Origin: Stackebrandtia albiflava
GTDB taxonomy: Bacteria > Actinomycetota > Actinomycetes > Mycobacteriales > Micromonosporaceae
NCBI RefSeq assembly: GCF_007994225.1
Contig: NZ_VLLL01000005.1
Location: 1,411,142-1,475,141 of the forward strand
DNA length: 64,000 bases
Reading direction: 5' to 3'
How positions within the stretch are numbered: position 1 is the first letter of the stretch; each line of letters opens with the position of its first letter. Under the pieces are notes generated by a model. That model made no database searches, had not been told where the DNA came from, and worked only from the letters and a program-made list of their open reading frames with translations. Shown piece after piece: positions 1-8,305 of this stretch. Both the position numbers and the translations under genes were made by a program.

Positions 1-1586
1 CGCTGGCGCTGGGTATCAACATGCCCGCCCGGTCGGTGGTCCTGGAACGGCTCGTCAAGTACAACGGCGAGGAACACGTCGATCTGACCCCGGGGGAGTA
101 CACACAACTCACAGGCCGGGCGGGCCGGCGGGGCATCGACGTCGAGGGACACGCCGTCACCGTCTGGACCCCGGACGTGGACCCGCGTCACGTCGCGGGC
201 CTGGCGTCCACCCGCACGTATCCCCTCAACTCCAGCTTCACGCCGTCCTACAACATGGCCGTGAACCTGATCGGCAGCGTCGGCAGCAGCCGGTCCCGGG
301 AGCTGCTGGCGTCCAGCTTCGCCCAGTTCCAGACCGACCGCAAGGTCGTCGGGCTCGCCGAACAGGCCCGGGCCGCCAAACGCGCCGTCGAGGAGTTCGA
401 CTCCGCCATCCGGTGCGAACGCGGCGACTTCGAGGAGTACTTCGCGCTGCGGATGGCGGTCACCGACCGCGAGAAGCGCGCCTCCCGGCAGCGCAAGGCC
501 GAAGCCCGCACCGAGGCGCAGACCGCGTTGACGCGGCTGCGGGTCGGAGACGTCATCAGGATCCCGGCGGGTAGGCGGGCCGGCCTGGCGGTCGTCCTGG
601 ACCCGGGCGTCGATCGTGGTGGCCGGGCCGGTGAGGTGCGTCCGCTGGTGTTGACCGAGGCCAGGTGGGCGGGCCGCCTGTCGGGCTCGGCGTTCCCGAC
701 CGAGGTCGAGGCGTTGACCCGCATCAAGGTCCCCAAACACTTCAACCACCGCAATCCCGCCGCCCGGCGGGACCTGGCCGCCCAGTTGCGCGCCTCGACG
801 ATCATGCTCGACGGTGACGGAGGGCGCCGCCGCCGGTCGGCGGCCCGGGTCGATCCCGAACTGGAGCGCCTGCGGGAGCAGATGCGGGCGCACCCGTGCC
901 ACGACTGCCCGGACGCCTCGGAGCACGCGCGGGAGGCCGCGCGCAAGCACCGGCTCCTGGTCGACTACCGCCGCCTGCAGGAGAAGGTGAACAAGCGGTC
1001 GGGTTCGCTGGCACGCACCTTCGACCGGGTGTGCGACATGCTGTCGCACTACGGGTACATCGAGGGCGACAGGGTGTCCCCCTCGGGCGGAGTGCTGTCG
1101 CGCATCTGGTCGGAGGCCGATCTGCTGGTCGCCGAATGCGTGCGGTCCGGCGACTGGGACGAGCTCACCGCCGTCGAGCTCGCGGCGGTGGTCAGCACCG
1201 TCCTGTACGAGTCGCGCCGGGACGGCGACATGTCACCCACCCTCCCGCAGGGCGGCGTCACCACCGCCGTGGCGGCCACCTTGCGCCGGTACGACGCCAT
1301 CGCCCGGGAGGAACGCACCCGGGGGCTGGCGTTGACGCGGGAGCCCGACCTGGGTTTCGTCTGGCCGGTGTTCCGTTGGGCCCGTGGCGAACCGCTCGCC
1401 AAGGTGCTGGCCGCCGGTGACGGACCGGACGGATTCATGCCCGCGGGCGACTTCGTGAGATGGACCCGGCAGACCATCGACCTGCTGGGACAGATCGCCG
1501 AGGCCGCGGGTGCCGAATCACCGCTGTCCGGTACCGCACGCGAGGCGGCGGACGCCCTCAAGCGGGGCGTGGTGGCGGCGAGCTGA
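1..1586 (+). CDS. DEAD/DEAH-box RNA helicase, C-terminal part (HelY/Mtr4-like), partial at 5' end
   Basis: The reading frame is open from the first bases, so the gene starts before the window; about 527 C-terminal residues are present. They begin with LALGINMPAR, which lies in the second RecA-like domain of superfamily 2 helicases, and QLTGRAGRRG (motif VI, arginine fingers) follows about 35 residues later. The rest has the insertion and the C-terminal DSHCT helical domain typical of Ski2/Mtr4-type helicases and of actinobacterial HelY. The expected role is ATP-dependent unwinding of structured RNA in the cytoplasm. The next gene starts about 30 bases downstream on the same strand, so both may share a transcript. 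Family assignment is firm; the exact RNA substrate is unknown. Confidence 0.9.
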   Translation, partial: LALGINMPARSVVLERLVKYNGEEHVDLTPGEYTQLTGRAGRRGIDVEGHAVTVWTPDVDPRHVAGLASTRTYPLNSSFTPSYNMAVNLIGSVGSSRSRELLASSFAQFQTDRKVVGLAEQARAAKRAVEEFDSAIRCERGDFEEYFALRMAVTDREKRASRQRKAEARTEAQTALTRLRVGDVIRIPAGRRAGLAVVLDPGVDRGGRAGEVRPLVLTEARWAGRLSGSAFPTEVEALTRIKVPKHFNHRNPAARRDLAAQLRASTIMLDGDGGRRRRSAARVDPELERLREQMRAHPCHDCPDASEHAREAARKHRLLVDYRRLQEKVNKRSGSLARTFDRVCDMLSHYGYIEGDRVSPSGGVLSRIWSEADLLVAECVRSGDWDELTAVELAAVVSTVLYESRRDGDMSPTLPQGGVTTAVAATLRRYDAIAREERTRGLALTREPDLGFVWPVFRWARGEPLAKVLAAGDGPDGFMPAGDFVRWTRQTIDLLGQIAEAAGAESPLSGTAREAADALKRGVVAAS

Positions 1587-1618
1587 CCGGCGCCGGGCCC
1601 GCCGGTATGGTTCGGGTG

Positions 1619-2248
1619 ATGAAGATTACGAAGTTCACCCACGCGTGCGTCCGCTTCGAGTGGCGGGACCGGGCGCTGGTGGTGGATCCGGGCATCTGGT
1701 CCGAACCCGCCGCCCTGGTCGGCGCAGATGCGGTCCTGGTCACCCACGAGCACGCCGATCACATCGACGTTATGCGACTGGCCGGGACCGGCGTCCCGGT
1801 GTTCGCCCCCGAGGGCGCCAGGATCGGCCCGCCGGAACTCCTCGAACGGTTGAACCTGGTCCGGGTGTCCAGCGGTGAGACCTTCGAGGCCGCCGGTTTC
1901 GAGGTCACCGCCACCGGAGGCAAGCACGCGCTCATCTACGGCGGGCTCCCCGAGTGCGCCAACCTCGGTTACATCGTCGACGGACGGGTCTACCACCCCG
2001 GCGACTCGGTGCACCGGCCGGAGACGCCGGTGGAGGTGCTGTGCGTCCCGATGCAGGGCTCGTGGCTCAAGACCGACGAGGCGATCGACTTCGTCAAGGC
2101 GGTGCGCCCGGCCCAGGCGTTCGGGATCCACGACGGCCAGTTGAACGCGTACGGGCTGGCGGCCGTCAACGGCTGGCTGGCCGAGGAGACCGACAGCGGT
2201 TACCGCTACCTGGGCCCACGCGAGTCGATGGTCGTCGACCACCTGTGA
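1619..2248 (+). CDS. MBL-fold metallo-hydrolase
   Basis: A protein of about 209 residues with the metallo-beta-lactamase fold. The zinc-binding signature THEHADHID (HxHxDH) is near residue 43, a later histidine lies in GGKHAL, and YHPGDS and the C-terminal IHDGQ supply further metal ligands. This small stand-alone MBL type is common in actinobacteria, and its substrate is not known. The start at ATG 1619 (MKITKFTH) fits the usual N-terminus; ATG 1607 is an in-frame alternative four residues upstream. It lies about 30 bases after the helicase gene on the same strand, and the hairpin at 2382-2413 probably ends the transcript. Confidence 0.85.
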   Translation: MKITKFTHACVRFEWRDRALVVDPGIWSEPAALVGADAVLVTHEHADHIDVMRLAGTGVPVFAPEGARIGPPELLERLNLVRVSSGETFEAAGFEVTATGGKHALIYGGLPECANLGYIVDGRVYHPGDSVHRPETPVEVLCVPMQGSWLKTDEAIDFVKAVRPAQAFGIHDGQLNAYGLAAVNGWLAEETDSGYRYLGPRESMVVDHL

Positions 2249-2381
2249 CCCCGCCGGAGCGGCACGGCGGCGCCGCCGCCCGGACTTCGCTTGCTTCGAT
2301 GTGGACGAAGCGCTAGATTCCTTTGCGGCGAATGGTTATCGCGCACGGTGGTGAGATCCGCGGTTCCTCCGGCGATGTATC

Positions 2382-2413
2382 CGCCTGCCGCCCACCCGAT
2401 CGGGCGGCAGGCG
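2382..2413. terminator. GC-rich hairpin, likely terminator
   Basis: A perfect 12-bp stem (CGCCTGCCGCCC with its complement) encloses an 8-base loop. It has no U tract, like most hairpins at gene ends in this window. It lies between the MBL hydrolase and the lipoprotein genes and probably ends the helicase-MBL transcript. Confidence 0.6.
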
Positions 2414-2452
2414 CGTCAGTGACCGTCCACACCCTACTGGTCCCTTCATGCG

Positions 2453-3085
2453 ATGATGGTGATGATCGAGATGCAACCGAAGTCGCACATGTGGTCGGCC
2501 TTGTCCGTTCTGACGGTGTTCGCGCTCGCCGGTTGTGGCGGTGTCGCGGAGAAACCCGTGTCCGCATCGGCGGAAGACCCTGCGGCGGTGCTCCGCGAAT
2601 CCGGCTATACCGAGCAGGCCGAGATGCTGGCGGACGGCGAGGTGACGGTCGCGGAGATCGAGAAGGCCGGTGCACTGATGCAGCAGTGCTTTGTGGACGC
2701 CGGCCACGAGTTGACGCTCGAGGGCTGGAACCCCGTCGACGGGGTGACCTATCTGTACCTGGCCGAACCGGCCGGAGGCGAGGCCACCGACGACTTCCAC
2801 GCCGCCTATGACGACTGCACCCGGCGGTACCTCCAGACGCTGGCCGACCACTACCGTGCCACCGTGGACGCCGTGATCGTGCCGGAGCTGATGGCCGAGG
2901 TCCGGCAGTGCCTGGAGTCCGAGGGCTTCACCTACACCGGTGAACCGGTGAACCAGTACGACCTGGTCGACTCGACCCTGGTGGAGGGCGGCGAGGCGCC
3001 GAGCCGGAAGCAGGTCGACGACTGCGTCATCTCGGAGGCGACCGCCATGTACCCCGACATCGTGACGATATCGATCTCATGGTGA
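2453..3085 (+). CDS. Lipoprotein of unknown function
   Basis: About 210 residues. A short N-terminus and hydrophobic stretch (SALSVLTVFA) end in the lipobox LAGC with the lipidated cysteine at residue 28, so the protein should be exported and anchored to the outer face of the membrane. The mature part is acidic and carries a CLESEGFTYTG-like motif near residue 147. A similar C-M/L-x-x-x-G-F pattern occurs in the next protein (DCMEGKGF), which suggests tandem paralogues. No domain was recognised. The start could be ATG 2453 or ATG 2471; no clear ribosome binding site decides it. Its last 7 bases overlap the next start, indicating translational coupling. Confidence 0.7.
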   Translation: MMVMIEMQPKSHMWSALSVLTVFALAGCGGVAEKPVSASAEDPAAVLRESGYTEQAEMLADGEVTVAEIEKAGALMQQCFVDAGHELTLEGWNPVDGVTYLYLAEPAGGEATDDFHAAYDDCTRRYLQTLADHYRATVDAVIVPELMAEVRQCLESEGFTYTGEPVNQYDLVDSTLVEGGEAPSRKQVDDCVISEATAMYPDIVTISISW

Positions 3086-3435
3086 ACTCCCGAATCGGGT
3101 GGGCCGTGGTGCCGTTGCTCGCGCTGTCGGCCGGGTGCGGCACCACGGAACCCGTCGGCGCCGAAGAGCTGCGATCGGAGTGGAACGCCGCCTTCGACAC
3201 CAACCTGGCGCTGCAGGACGACCTGATCAGGCTCTACCGGGACTGCATGGAAGGCAAGGGCTTCACCGAGCACCCCGATCTCGGCATGGGGACCTTCAAC
3301 GAGACGGTGAACCCGTTCGAGGCGATGGACCGCCATCTCACCGTGAGTATGCCGAGCCGGGAGTACGCCGAGGAACACGGAGATGAGCGCGTCTCAAACC
3401 GAGTTTCGCGAACATTCCCATGCATTGAACGGTGA
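3079..3435 (+). CDS. Lipoprotein of unknown function, probable N-terminal half of a split gene
   Basis: 118 residues with a signal peptide ending in the lipobox LSAGC (cysteine at residue 20), then a short acidic domain with DCMEGKGF near residue 55, like its upstream neighbour. The last 17 codons overlap the next reading frame by 53 bases and have low third-position GC, unlike the rest of the window. The overlapping downstream frame lacks any export signal. Together they look like one lipoprotein of about 335 residues broken by a one-base frameshift around 3376-3385. Whether the shift is biological or a sequence error cannot be told here. Confidence 0.6.
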   Translation: MVNSRIGWAVVPLLALSAGCGTTEPVGAEELRSEWNAAFDTNLALQDDLIRLYRDCMEGKGFTEHPDLGMGTFNETVNPFEAMDRHLTVSMPSREYAEEHGDERVSNRVSRTFPCIER

Positions 3436-4084
3436 ACCCGTGACCGTCGCCGAAGACGGATCGGTGGCGGGCCTCAGTCATAAGGAGTACGGCGAGTACC
3501 ACGAAGCCCTTCACGGCTACAACCCTCACCTGGTCGTCGACGAGAGCGACATCCCGAACCAGCAGGCGGTGACCGTGGGCGACCGCACTGTCCTCTACTC
3601 CACGGCGGGCTGTCGGTTCGAAGTCCAAGACCGGGTGTTCGACGGCGAGGTGGAGTCCTACCACGAGCACACTTACCTGTCGGTGCGCGGTATCCAGCAG
3701 GGCGTGATGACCGCCCTGGAGGTCCAGTCGGAGGTCATCGCCGCCTATGACGACTGGGCGGTCTGCATGTCCGAGGCCAGTTATCCGGGATTGCTGGACG
3801 TGGGCCGGTTCCGGCAGGTGATCGTCGACGAGGTGTGGAACCCGATCGCCGACCGGGATCCGCAGCCGGGTACCCCGCTGTTCGAGGAGGCCAAGGCCGA
3901 GGAGGTCGCCATGGCGATGGTCCACATAGGCTGCGACGAGCAGGTCGGCCTGCGGCAGACCCACCTCGACACGGTCGACCGTTTGACGGCCGAATACCTG
4001 GTGTCGCACGAGACCGAGCTGTTCGCCTGGTACGAGATGCTGTCCACGGCGCGAGAGCGTGCCGGAGAACTGTTGGGCCGGTAG
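3383..4084 (+). CDS. Hypothetical protein, probable C-terminal half of the split lipoprotein
   Basis: 233 residues beginning at ATG 3383 inside the preceding gene. It has no signal peptide although its composition (acidic, with AVCMSEASYPG near residue 130) resembles the exported lipoproteins upstream. GAGGAA lies 7 bases before the ATG, so an independent internal start remains possible. The more likely reading is that it is the C-terminal part of the 3079 lipoprotein. It faces kamA convergently, with a hairpin between them. No known domain was recognised. Confidence 0.6.
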   Translation: MSASQTEFREHSHALNGEPVTVAEDGSVAGLSHKEYGEYHEALHGYNPHLVVDESDIPNQQAVTVGDRTVLYSTAGCRFEVQDRVFDGEVESYHEHTYLSVRGIQQGVMTALEVQSEVIAAYDDWAVCMSEASYPGLLDVGRFRQVIVDEVWNPIADRDPQPGTPLFEEAKAEEVAMAMVHIGCDEQVGLRQTHLDTVDRLTAEYLVSHETELFAWYEMLSTARERAGELLGR

Positions 4085-4087
4085 ACC

Positions 4088-4120
4088 GGACCGGTGTGGA
4101 GCGAACGCCCACACCGGTCC
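4088..4120. terminator. Bidirectional hairpin terminator
   Basis: A 12-bp perfect inverted repeat (GGACCGGTGTGG and complement) with a 9-base loop sits between the convergent lipoprotein gene and kamA, whose stop codon is 18 bases further on. It could end both transcripts. Confidence 0.6.
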
Positions 4121-4138
4121 GTGTCCGCATGACGCGGG

Positions 4139-5566
4139 TCAGGTGCTGGCGGCGCGGGAGAGTGCCGCCGCCGCGTTCGCCTCGGCGAGGACCTCCTCGG
4201 GGGAGTGCTGCTGGCGCCACCACGCCTTCCCGGCCTCGGGAAGCGTGTCGATCGGGTCGTAGTACGGGTATTCGCGGATCAGGGCGTCCGGGTCGTCCCG
4301 CTCGATCGAGGTGCGGTAGTTCTTCGTCCAGTAGGAGATGCCGCGTTCGGCGTCGTACCGGGCGAGCTGGTGGACCCAGCGCTTCCCCACGAACGGCACG
4401 TCGCAGATGATGCGCGGCGTGGCGTAGCCGGGCAGGTAACCCATGATCGCGGTCTGCAGCGCCTGGGCCTCGGCGACCGAGGTCCGCCAGTGTTCGGAGT
4501 TGGGGATCATGTCGCACATGTAGAAGTAGTACGGCAGGATCCCGGCCTCGCCCTGGAGACCGAAACACAGGTCCAGCAGGTCCTCCGGGGTGGCGTTGAC
4601 GCCACGCATCAGCACGCCCTGGTTGCGGACGTCGCGCACCCCGGCGTCGAGCATCGCGCGGGCGGCGGCGGCCACGGCCGGCGTCAGCGACTGCACGTGG
4701 TTGACGTGGGTGTGGATGGCCAGGTTGACGCCGCGTTCCCGTGCCGTGGCGGCGATGCGGCCCATGCCCTCGACCACGTCGGTCTGCAGCCAGTGCTGTG
4801 GAAGGCCCATCAACGCCTTGGTGGCGAGCCGGATGTCGCGGATGCTCTCGATGTCGAGCAGCCGCGACAGGAAGTTCTCCAGGTTCTTCCACGGCACGTT
4901 GGCCACGTCGCCACCGGAGACCACCACGTCACGCACACCGGGGTGGCTCTGCAGGTAGTCGATCATGTTGTCGTAGCGGGCGGTGGGCTTCAGCTTGAGC
5001 TTCAGCTTGTCGATGGTGGGCGTGGAGTTGCCGACCAGGTCCATCCGGGTGCAGTGCCCGCAGTACTGCGGGCAGGTCGACAGCAGCTCGGCGAGCACCT
5101 TGGTGGGGTAGCGGTGGGTGAGGCCCTCGGCGACCCACATGTCGTGTTCGTGCAGCGAGTCGCGGGTGGCGAACGGGTGGGACGGCCAGTCGGTGCGACG
5201 GTCGGACAGCACCGGGAGCATGTAGCGGCGGATCGGGTCGGCGTAGTACGCGTCGGTCCAGGAGCCGGGCGCGGTGTCGGTGACCGTCGGGGCCATCGTG
5301 TTGATCATCTGCGGCGGCACCAGCATCGACATGGTGGCGCGCTGTTCGCCGTCGGCCTCCAGGTCGGCGTAGAACCGGTCGTCGAGCCGGTCGCCCATCA
5401 CCTTGCGCAGCTGGCCGATGTTCTTCACGCAGTTCACCCGTTGCCACTGCGCGCTGGCCCAGTCGGCCTCGCTGACGTCGGCCCACCCGGGGAACCGGCG
5501 CCAGTCCGGTTCGACGAGCTCGGTACGCGAGTACTCGTACGGTTGCCCGGTCTGCGGAGAAGCCAT
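4139..5566 (-). CDS. kamA: L-lysine 2,3-aminomutase (radical SAM, KamA family)
   Basis: 475 residues from ATG 5566. The radical SAM cysteines CPQYCGHC (CxxxCxxC) are at about residues 165-172 and bind the [4Fe-4S] cluster that cleaves S-adenosylmethionine. VVSGGD follows, and near the C-terminus DVPFVGKRW supplies the probable PLP lysine. The known family reaction moves the alpha-amino group of L-lysine to C3, giving L-beta-lysine, the first step of the lysine aminomutase pathway encoded divergently next door. A frame extension to 5623 would run into the kamA promoter -10 and spacer, and AAGG lies about 8 bases before ATG 5566, so the shorter start is preferred. A glutamate or other amino acid 2,3-aminomutase activity cannot be excluded by sequence, but the neighbours favour lysine. 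Confidence 0.92.
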   Translation of the reverse strand: MASPQTGQPYEYSRTELVEPDWRRFPGWADVSEADWASAQWQRVNCVKNIGQLRKVMGDRLDDRFYADLEADGEQRATMSMLVPPQMINTMAPTVTDTAPGSWTDAYYADPIRRYMLPVLSDRRTDWPSHPFATRDSLHEHDMWVAEGLTHRYPTKVLAELLSTCPQYCGHCTRMDLVGNSTPTIDKLKLKLKPTARYDNMIDYLQSHPGVRDVVVSGGDVANVPWKNLENFLSRLLDIESIRDIRLATKALMGLPQHWLQTDVVEGMGRIAATARERGVNLAIHTHVNHVQSLTPAVAAAARAMLDAGVRDVRNQGVLMRGVNATPEDLLDLCFGLQGEAGILPYYFYMCDMIPNSEHWRTSVAEAQALQTAIMGYLPGYATPRIICDVPFVGKRWVHQLARYDAERGISYWTKNYRTSIERDDPDALIREYPYYDPIDTLPEAGKAWWRQQHSPEEVLAEANAAAALSRAAST

Positions 5567-5602
5567 CACGTCACCTTCGCTAGATTTCACTGCCTGAGCC
5601 GA

Positions 5603-5630
5603 ACAATAGCGGAAGACTTCCATATGTCAA
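5603..5630 (-). promoter_or_regulatory. kamA promoter (sigma-70-like)
   Basis: Read on the minus strand, TTGACA (plus 5625-5630) and TATTGT (plus 5603-5608) are separated by 16 bases. This is a near-consensus vegetative promoter. It would start transcription about 30 bases before the preferred kamA ATG at 5566. Confidence 0.7.
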
Positions 5631-5661
5631 GCTACCTTGCAGGAAGATTTTCGGCTATTGT
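5603..5661. promoter_or_regulatory. Symmetric operator-like element between kamA and kdd
   Basis: Two near-identical elements face each other. ACAATAGCGGAAGACTTCC is on the plus strand at 5603-5621. ACAATAGCCGAAAATCTTCC is on the minus strand at 5642-5661. Each includes a TATTGT -10-like hexamer and a GGAAG/CTTCC dyad. The arrangement suggests a single regulator controls both divergent transcripts, but no regulator gene was identified in the cluster. Confidence 0.55.
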
Positions 5662-5696
5662 GACGCCAACCGTAGTCAACCCAACTGGAGGCGACC

Positions 5697-6755
5697 ATGC
5701 CGCGTCCGACCCGTTCACCCATCGGCCTGCACCGGGTCCTGGCCCCGGAGGGGGCGTTGCCGCAGGCAGCCCACCGCCTGGACGCCACACCGTCGGTACA
5801 GGAGGGCGAGGTGCTGATCCGGGTCGAACGGCTCAACCTCGACGCAGCCTCCTACCGACAGCTACATACCGCCCATAACGGTGACGGAGACACGATCCGG
5901 ACCGCGGTGGCGGAGATCATCGCCGAACGCGGCAAGATGCACAATCCGGTCACCGGATCCGGCGGCATGCTCATCGGCACCGTCGAGGCCGTCGACGCCG
6001 CCTCTCCACTGGGCCTGTCGGCCGGCGACCGGATCGCGACCCTGGTGTCACTCACCCTCACACCGCTTCGGATCGACGACGGGCTCGCCCGCTGGGACGG
6101 ACTCTCCGAACAGATCCCGTGCGACGGCCACGCCGTCCTGTTCTCCCGCTCCATAGCCGCCAGACTGCCCGAGGATCTGCCCGACGAACTGGCTTTGGCG
6201 GTATTCGACGTGTGCGGCGCCCCGGCGCTGACCTCCCGGATCGTCAACCGCCACCGTGAACTCACCGGCACCGCGCCCACCGTCGCGGTCCTGGGGGCGG
6301 CGGGCAAGAGCGGCAGCCTGTCGCTGGCGGCGTCCCGCGACGGCGGCGCGCTCACCACGCTCGCCGTGGTACGCGACGCCGGAGAGGCCGCGCTGCTCGA
6401 CAAGGCGGCGCTCGCCGACGAGATCACCGTCGCCGACGCCACCGACCCCGTCGCCGTGTCCGACGCGGTCCACCGGGCGCTCGGTACCGGAGCCGACATC
6501 ACGGTCGTCTGCGTCGACGTCCCCGGATGCGAACACGGCGCCATCCTGGCCACCGCGCCCGGCGGCACCGTCGTGTTCTTCTCCATGGCGACCTCGTTCC
6601 CGGCCGCCGCCCTCGGCGCCGAGGGCCTGGCCGCCGACGTCGAGATGATCGTCGGCAACGGCTACACACCCGGCCACGCCGACTACGCGCTCAACCTGCT
6701 GCGCACCGACCCGGCGATCCGGACGATGTTCGAAGCCAGGTTGGCGGCAGACTGA
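5697..6755 (+). CDS. kdd: L-erythro-3,5-diaminohexanoate dehydrogenase
   Basis: 352 residues, the expected family length. The N-terminus (GLHRVLAPEGALPQ) and the Rossmann segment VAVLGAAGKSG near residue 198 match the 3,5-diaminohexanoate dehydrogenase family. The family oxidatively deaminates L-erythro-3,5-diaminohexanoate to 5-amino-3-oxohexanoate with NAD(P)+, following the KamDE reaction. The ATG at 5697 is preceded by GGAGG with good spacing. It is the first gene of the right-hand operon, only 5 bases before the amidohydrolase gene. The leader from the promoter region to the ATG is about 35 bases, too short for a riboswitch. Confidence 0.9.
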   Translation: MPRPTRSPIGLHRVLAPEGALPQAAHRLDATPSVQEGEVLIRVERLNLDAASYRQLHTAHNGDGDTIRTAVAEIIAERGKMHNPVTGSGGMLIGTVEAVDAASPLGLSAGDRIATLVSLTLTPLRIDDGLARWDGLSEQIPCDGHAVLFSRSIAARLPEDLPDELALAVFDVCGAPALTSRIVNRHRELTGTAPTVAVLGAAGKSGSLSLAASRDGGALTTLAVVRDAGEAALLDKAALADEITVADATDPVAVSDAVHRALGTGADITVVCVDVPGCEHGAILATAPGGTVVFFSMATSFPAAALGAEGLAADVEMIVGNGYTPGHADYALNLLRTDPAIRTMFEARLAAD

Positions 6756-6760
6756 CAGTC

Positions 6761-8305
6761 ATGACGACGAAGACCACCCTCTACCGCAACGGGCACGTCC
6801 TCAGCCCCGCATACCCGACCGCCACGGCGATCGCGATCGCCGGCGACACCGTCAGCTGGCTCGGCGACACCGCCGACGCCCCCGCCGCCGACGAGGTCGT
6901 GGACCTGGAAGGCAGCCTGGTTACCCCCGCGTTCGTCGACTCGCACGCGCACGTCACCAGCACCGGCAGCTCACTGTCCGGCCTCCACCTCGGGCGCGTA
7001 CGGTCCGCCACCGAACTGCTCGACACCGTCGCCGCGGCCGCCGCCGGGCTCCCCGACACCGCGATCGTGCTCGGCCAGGGCTGGGACGAGACCGAATGGG
7101 AGGACCCGACCCTGCCGACCGCCGCGCAGCTCGACCGCGCCGTGGGAGGCCGCCGCGCCTACCTCAACCGCACCTGCGGCCACACCGGGATCGCCTCCCC
7201 GGCGATGCTGGCCGAACTGCCCGACCTGGCGGGCCTCGCCGGATACGACGCCGGCGGCGTACTGACCCTCCACGCGCACCGCACCGCCCGCACCGCCGCC
7301 TCCGCCGCGATCCCCGACGTGCAGCGGCGGCAGTGGCAACACGCCGCCCTGAAACACGCCGCCTCGCTGGGTCTCGCCGCGATCGTCGAATGCGGTATGC
7401 CCTCGCCCGGTTCCTCCGCCGGCGAGGCCGACTTCACGAGCCTGTTGGCGCTCGCGGCGTCGGAGGAACTGCCGCAGGTGTACGGCCTGTGGGGTGAACT
7501 CAGCGCCGCGGCCAAGGCCCGCGACCTCGGTGCCCACGGCTGCGCCGGCGACCTCTCCGTGGACGGCTCGATCGGTGCGCACACCGCCGCCCTCCGCGAC
7601 CCCTACTCCGACGCCGACACCGGCGGCCACGCCTACCTGTCGGCCGAGGACGTCGAACAGCACATCATCAACTGCGCCGGGCACGGCATGCAGGGCGGCT
7701 TCCACGCCATCGGCGACCAGGCGATCCAGAACGTGATCACCGGCGTCGCCGCAGCGGCCCAGACCGTCGGCATCGACACCGTCCGGGCCGGCCGCCACCG
7801 CGTCGAGCACGCCGAGATGCTCGACAAGTCGCTCATCGCGGGATTCGTGGCGTTCGGGCTGTACGCCAGCGTGCAACCCTCCTTCGACGCACGATGGGGC
7901 GGTGCCGACGCCATGTACGCCACCCGGCTGGGTGCCGAACGCGCGTTGGCGTCGAATCCGTTCGGGTCGCTGGCCGGGGTCGGTGTGCCCCTGGCCCTGG
8001 GCTCCGACGCCCCCGTCACGCCGCTCGACCCGTGGGGCGGCGTCGCCGCCGCCGTCAACCACCACAACCCGGTCCAGCGGCTCTCACCGACCGCCGCGTT
8101 CGCGGCACACACCCGGGGAGGATGGCGCGCGCTCGGCATCGACGACACCGGCGTGCTCGCCCCCGGCTGCCCGGCCACCCTGGCCGTCTGGGACCGGCGT
8201 GAGCCCGGACTGCCCGACCTGACACCGCACGCCGAACTGCCACGCTGCCGCCGCACCCTGTCGGCGGGCGTCGTCATCTTCAACGAGGAGGAGGACCGGT
8301 CATGA
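6761..8305 (+). CDS. YtcJ-type amidohydrolase (Amidohydro_3)
   Basis: 514 residues. It has the beta-sandwich N-terminus of amidohydrolases, the metal ligands in DSHAHVT (HxH) near residue 65, HAIGDQA and HRVEHAE in the second half, and the late catalytic aspartate in GSDAPV. The C-terminus returns to the sandwich domain (LAPGCPATLAVWD). The family hydrolyses amide or similar bonds in varied small molecules. The specific substrate is unknown. It starts 5 bases after kdd and its stop overlaps the kamD start (ATGA), so it is firmly part of the lysine operon. It is not in the classical clostridial pathway set, so it may act on an N-acylated or cyclised pathway compound, which is only inference. 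Confidence 0.85.
   Translation: MTTKTTLYRNGHVLSPAYPTATAIAIAGDTVSWLGDTADAPAADEVVDLEGSLVTPAFVDSHAHVTSTGSSLSGLHLGRVRSATELLDTVAAAAAGLPDTAIVLGQGWDETEWEDPTLPTAAQLDRAVGGRRAYLNRTCGHTGIASPAMLAELPDLAGLAGYDAGGVLTLHAHRTARTAASAAIPDVQRRQWQHAALKHAASLGLAAIVECGMPSPGSSAGEADFTSLLALAASEELPQVYGLWGELSAAAKARDLGAHGCAGDLSVDGSIGAHTAALRDPYSDADTGGHAYLSAEDVEQHIINCAGHGMQGGFHAIGDQAIQNVITGVAAAAQTVGIDTVRAGRHRVEHAEMLDKSLIAGFVAFGLYASVQPSFDARWGGADAMYATRLGAERALASNPFGSLAGVGVPLALGSDAPVTPLDPWGGVAAAVNHHNPVQRLSPTAAFAAHTRGGWRALGIDDTGVLAPGCPATLAVWDRREPGLPDLTPHAELPRCRRTLSAGVVIFNEEEDRS

Noticed and set aside
5567-5696. Cobalamin riboswitch upstream of the B12-dependent aminomutase operon
   Set aside because: The interval is only 130 bases and is filled by the divergent promoters; the leader to kdd is about 35 bases, too short for a cobalamin riboswitch, and no B12 box was seen.
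4205-5878. Plus-strand open frame of 557 codons opposite kamA
   Set aside because: It runs through kamA, its promoter and into kdd; no motif and it would destroy the operator region.
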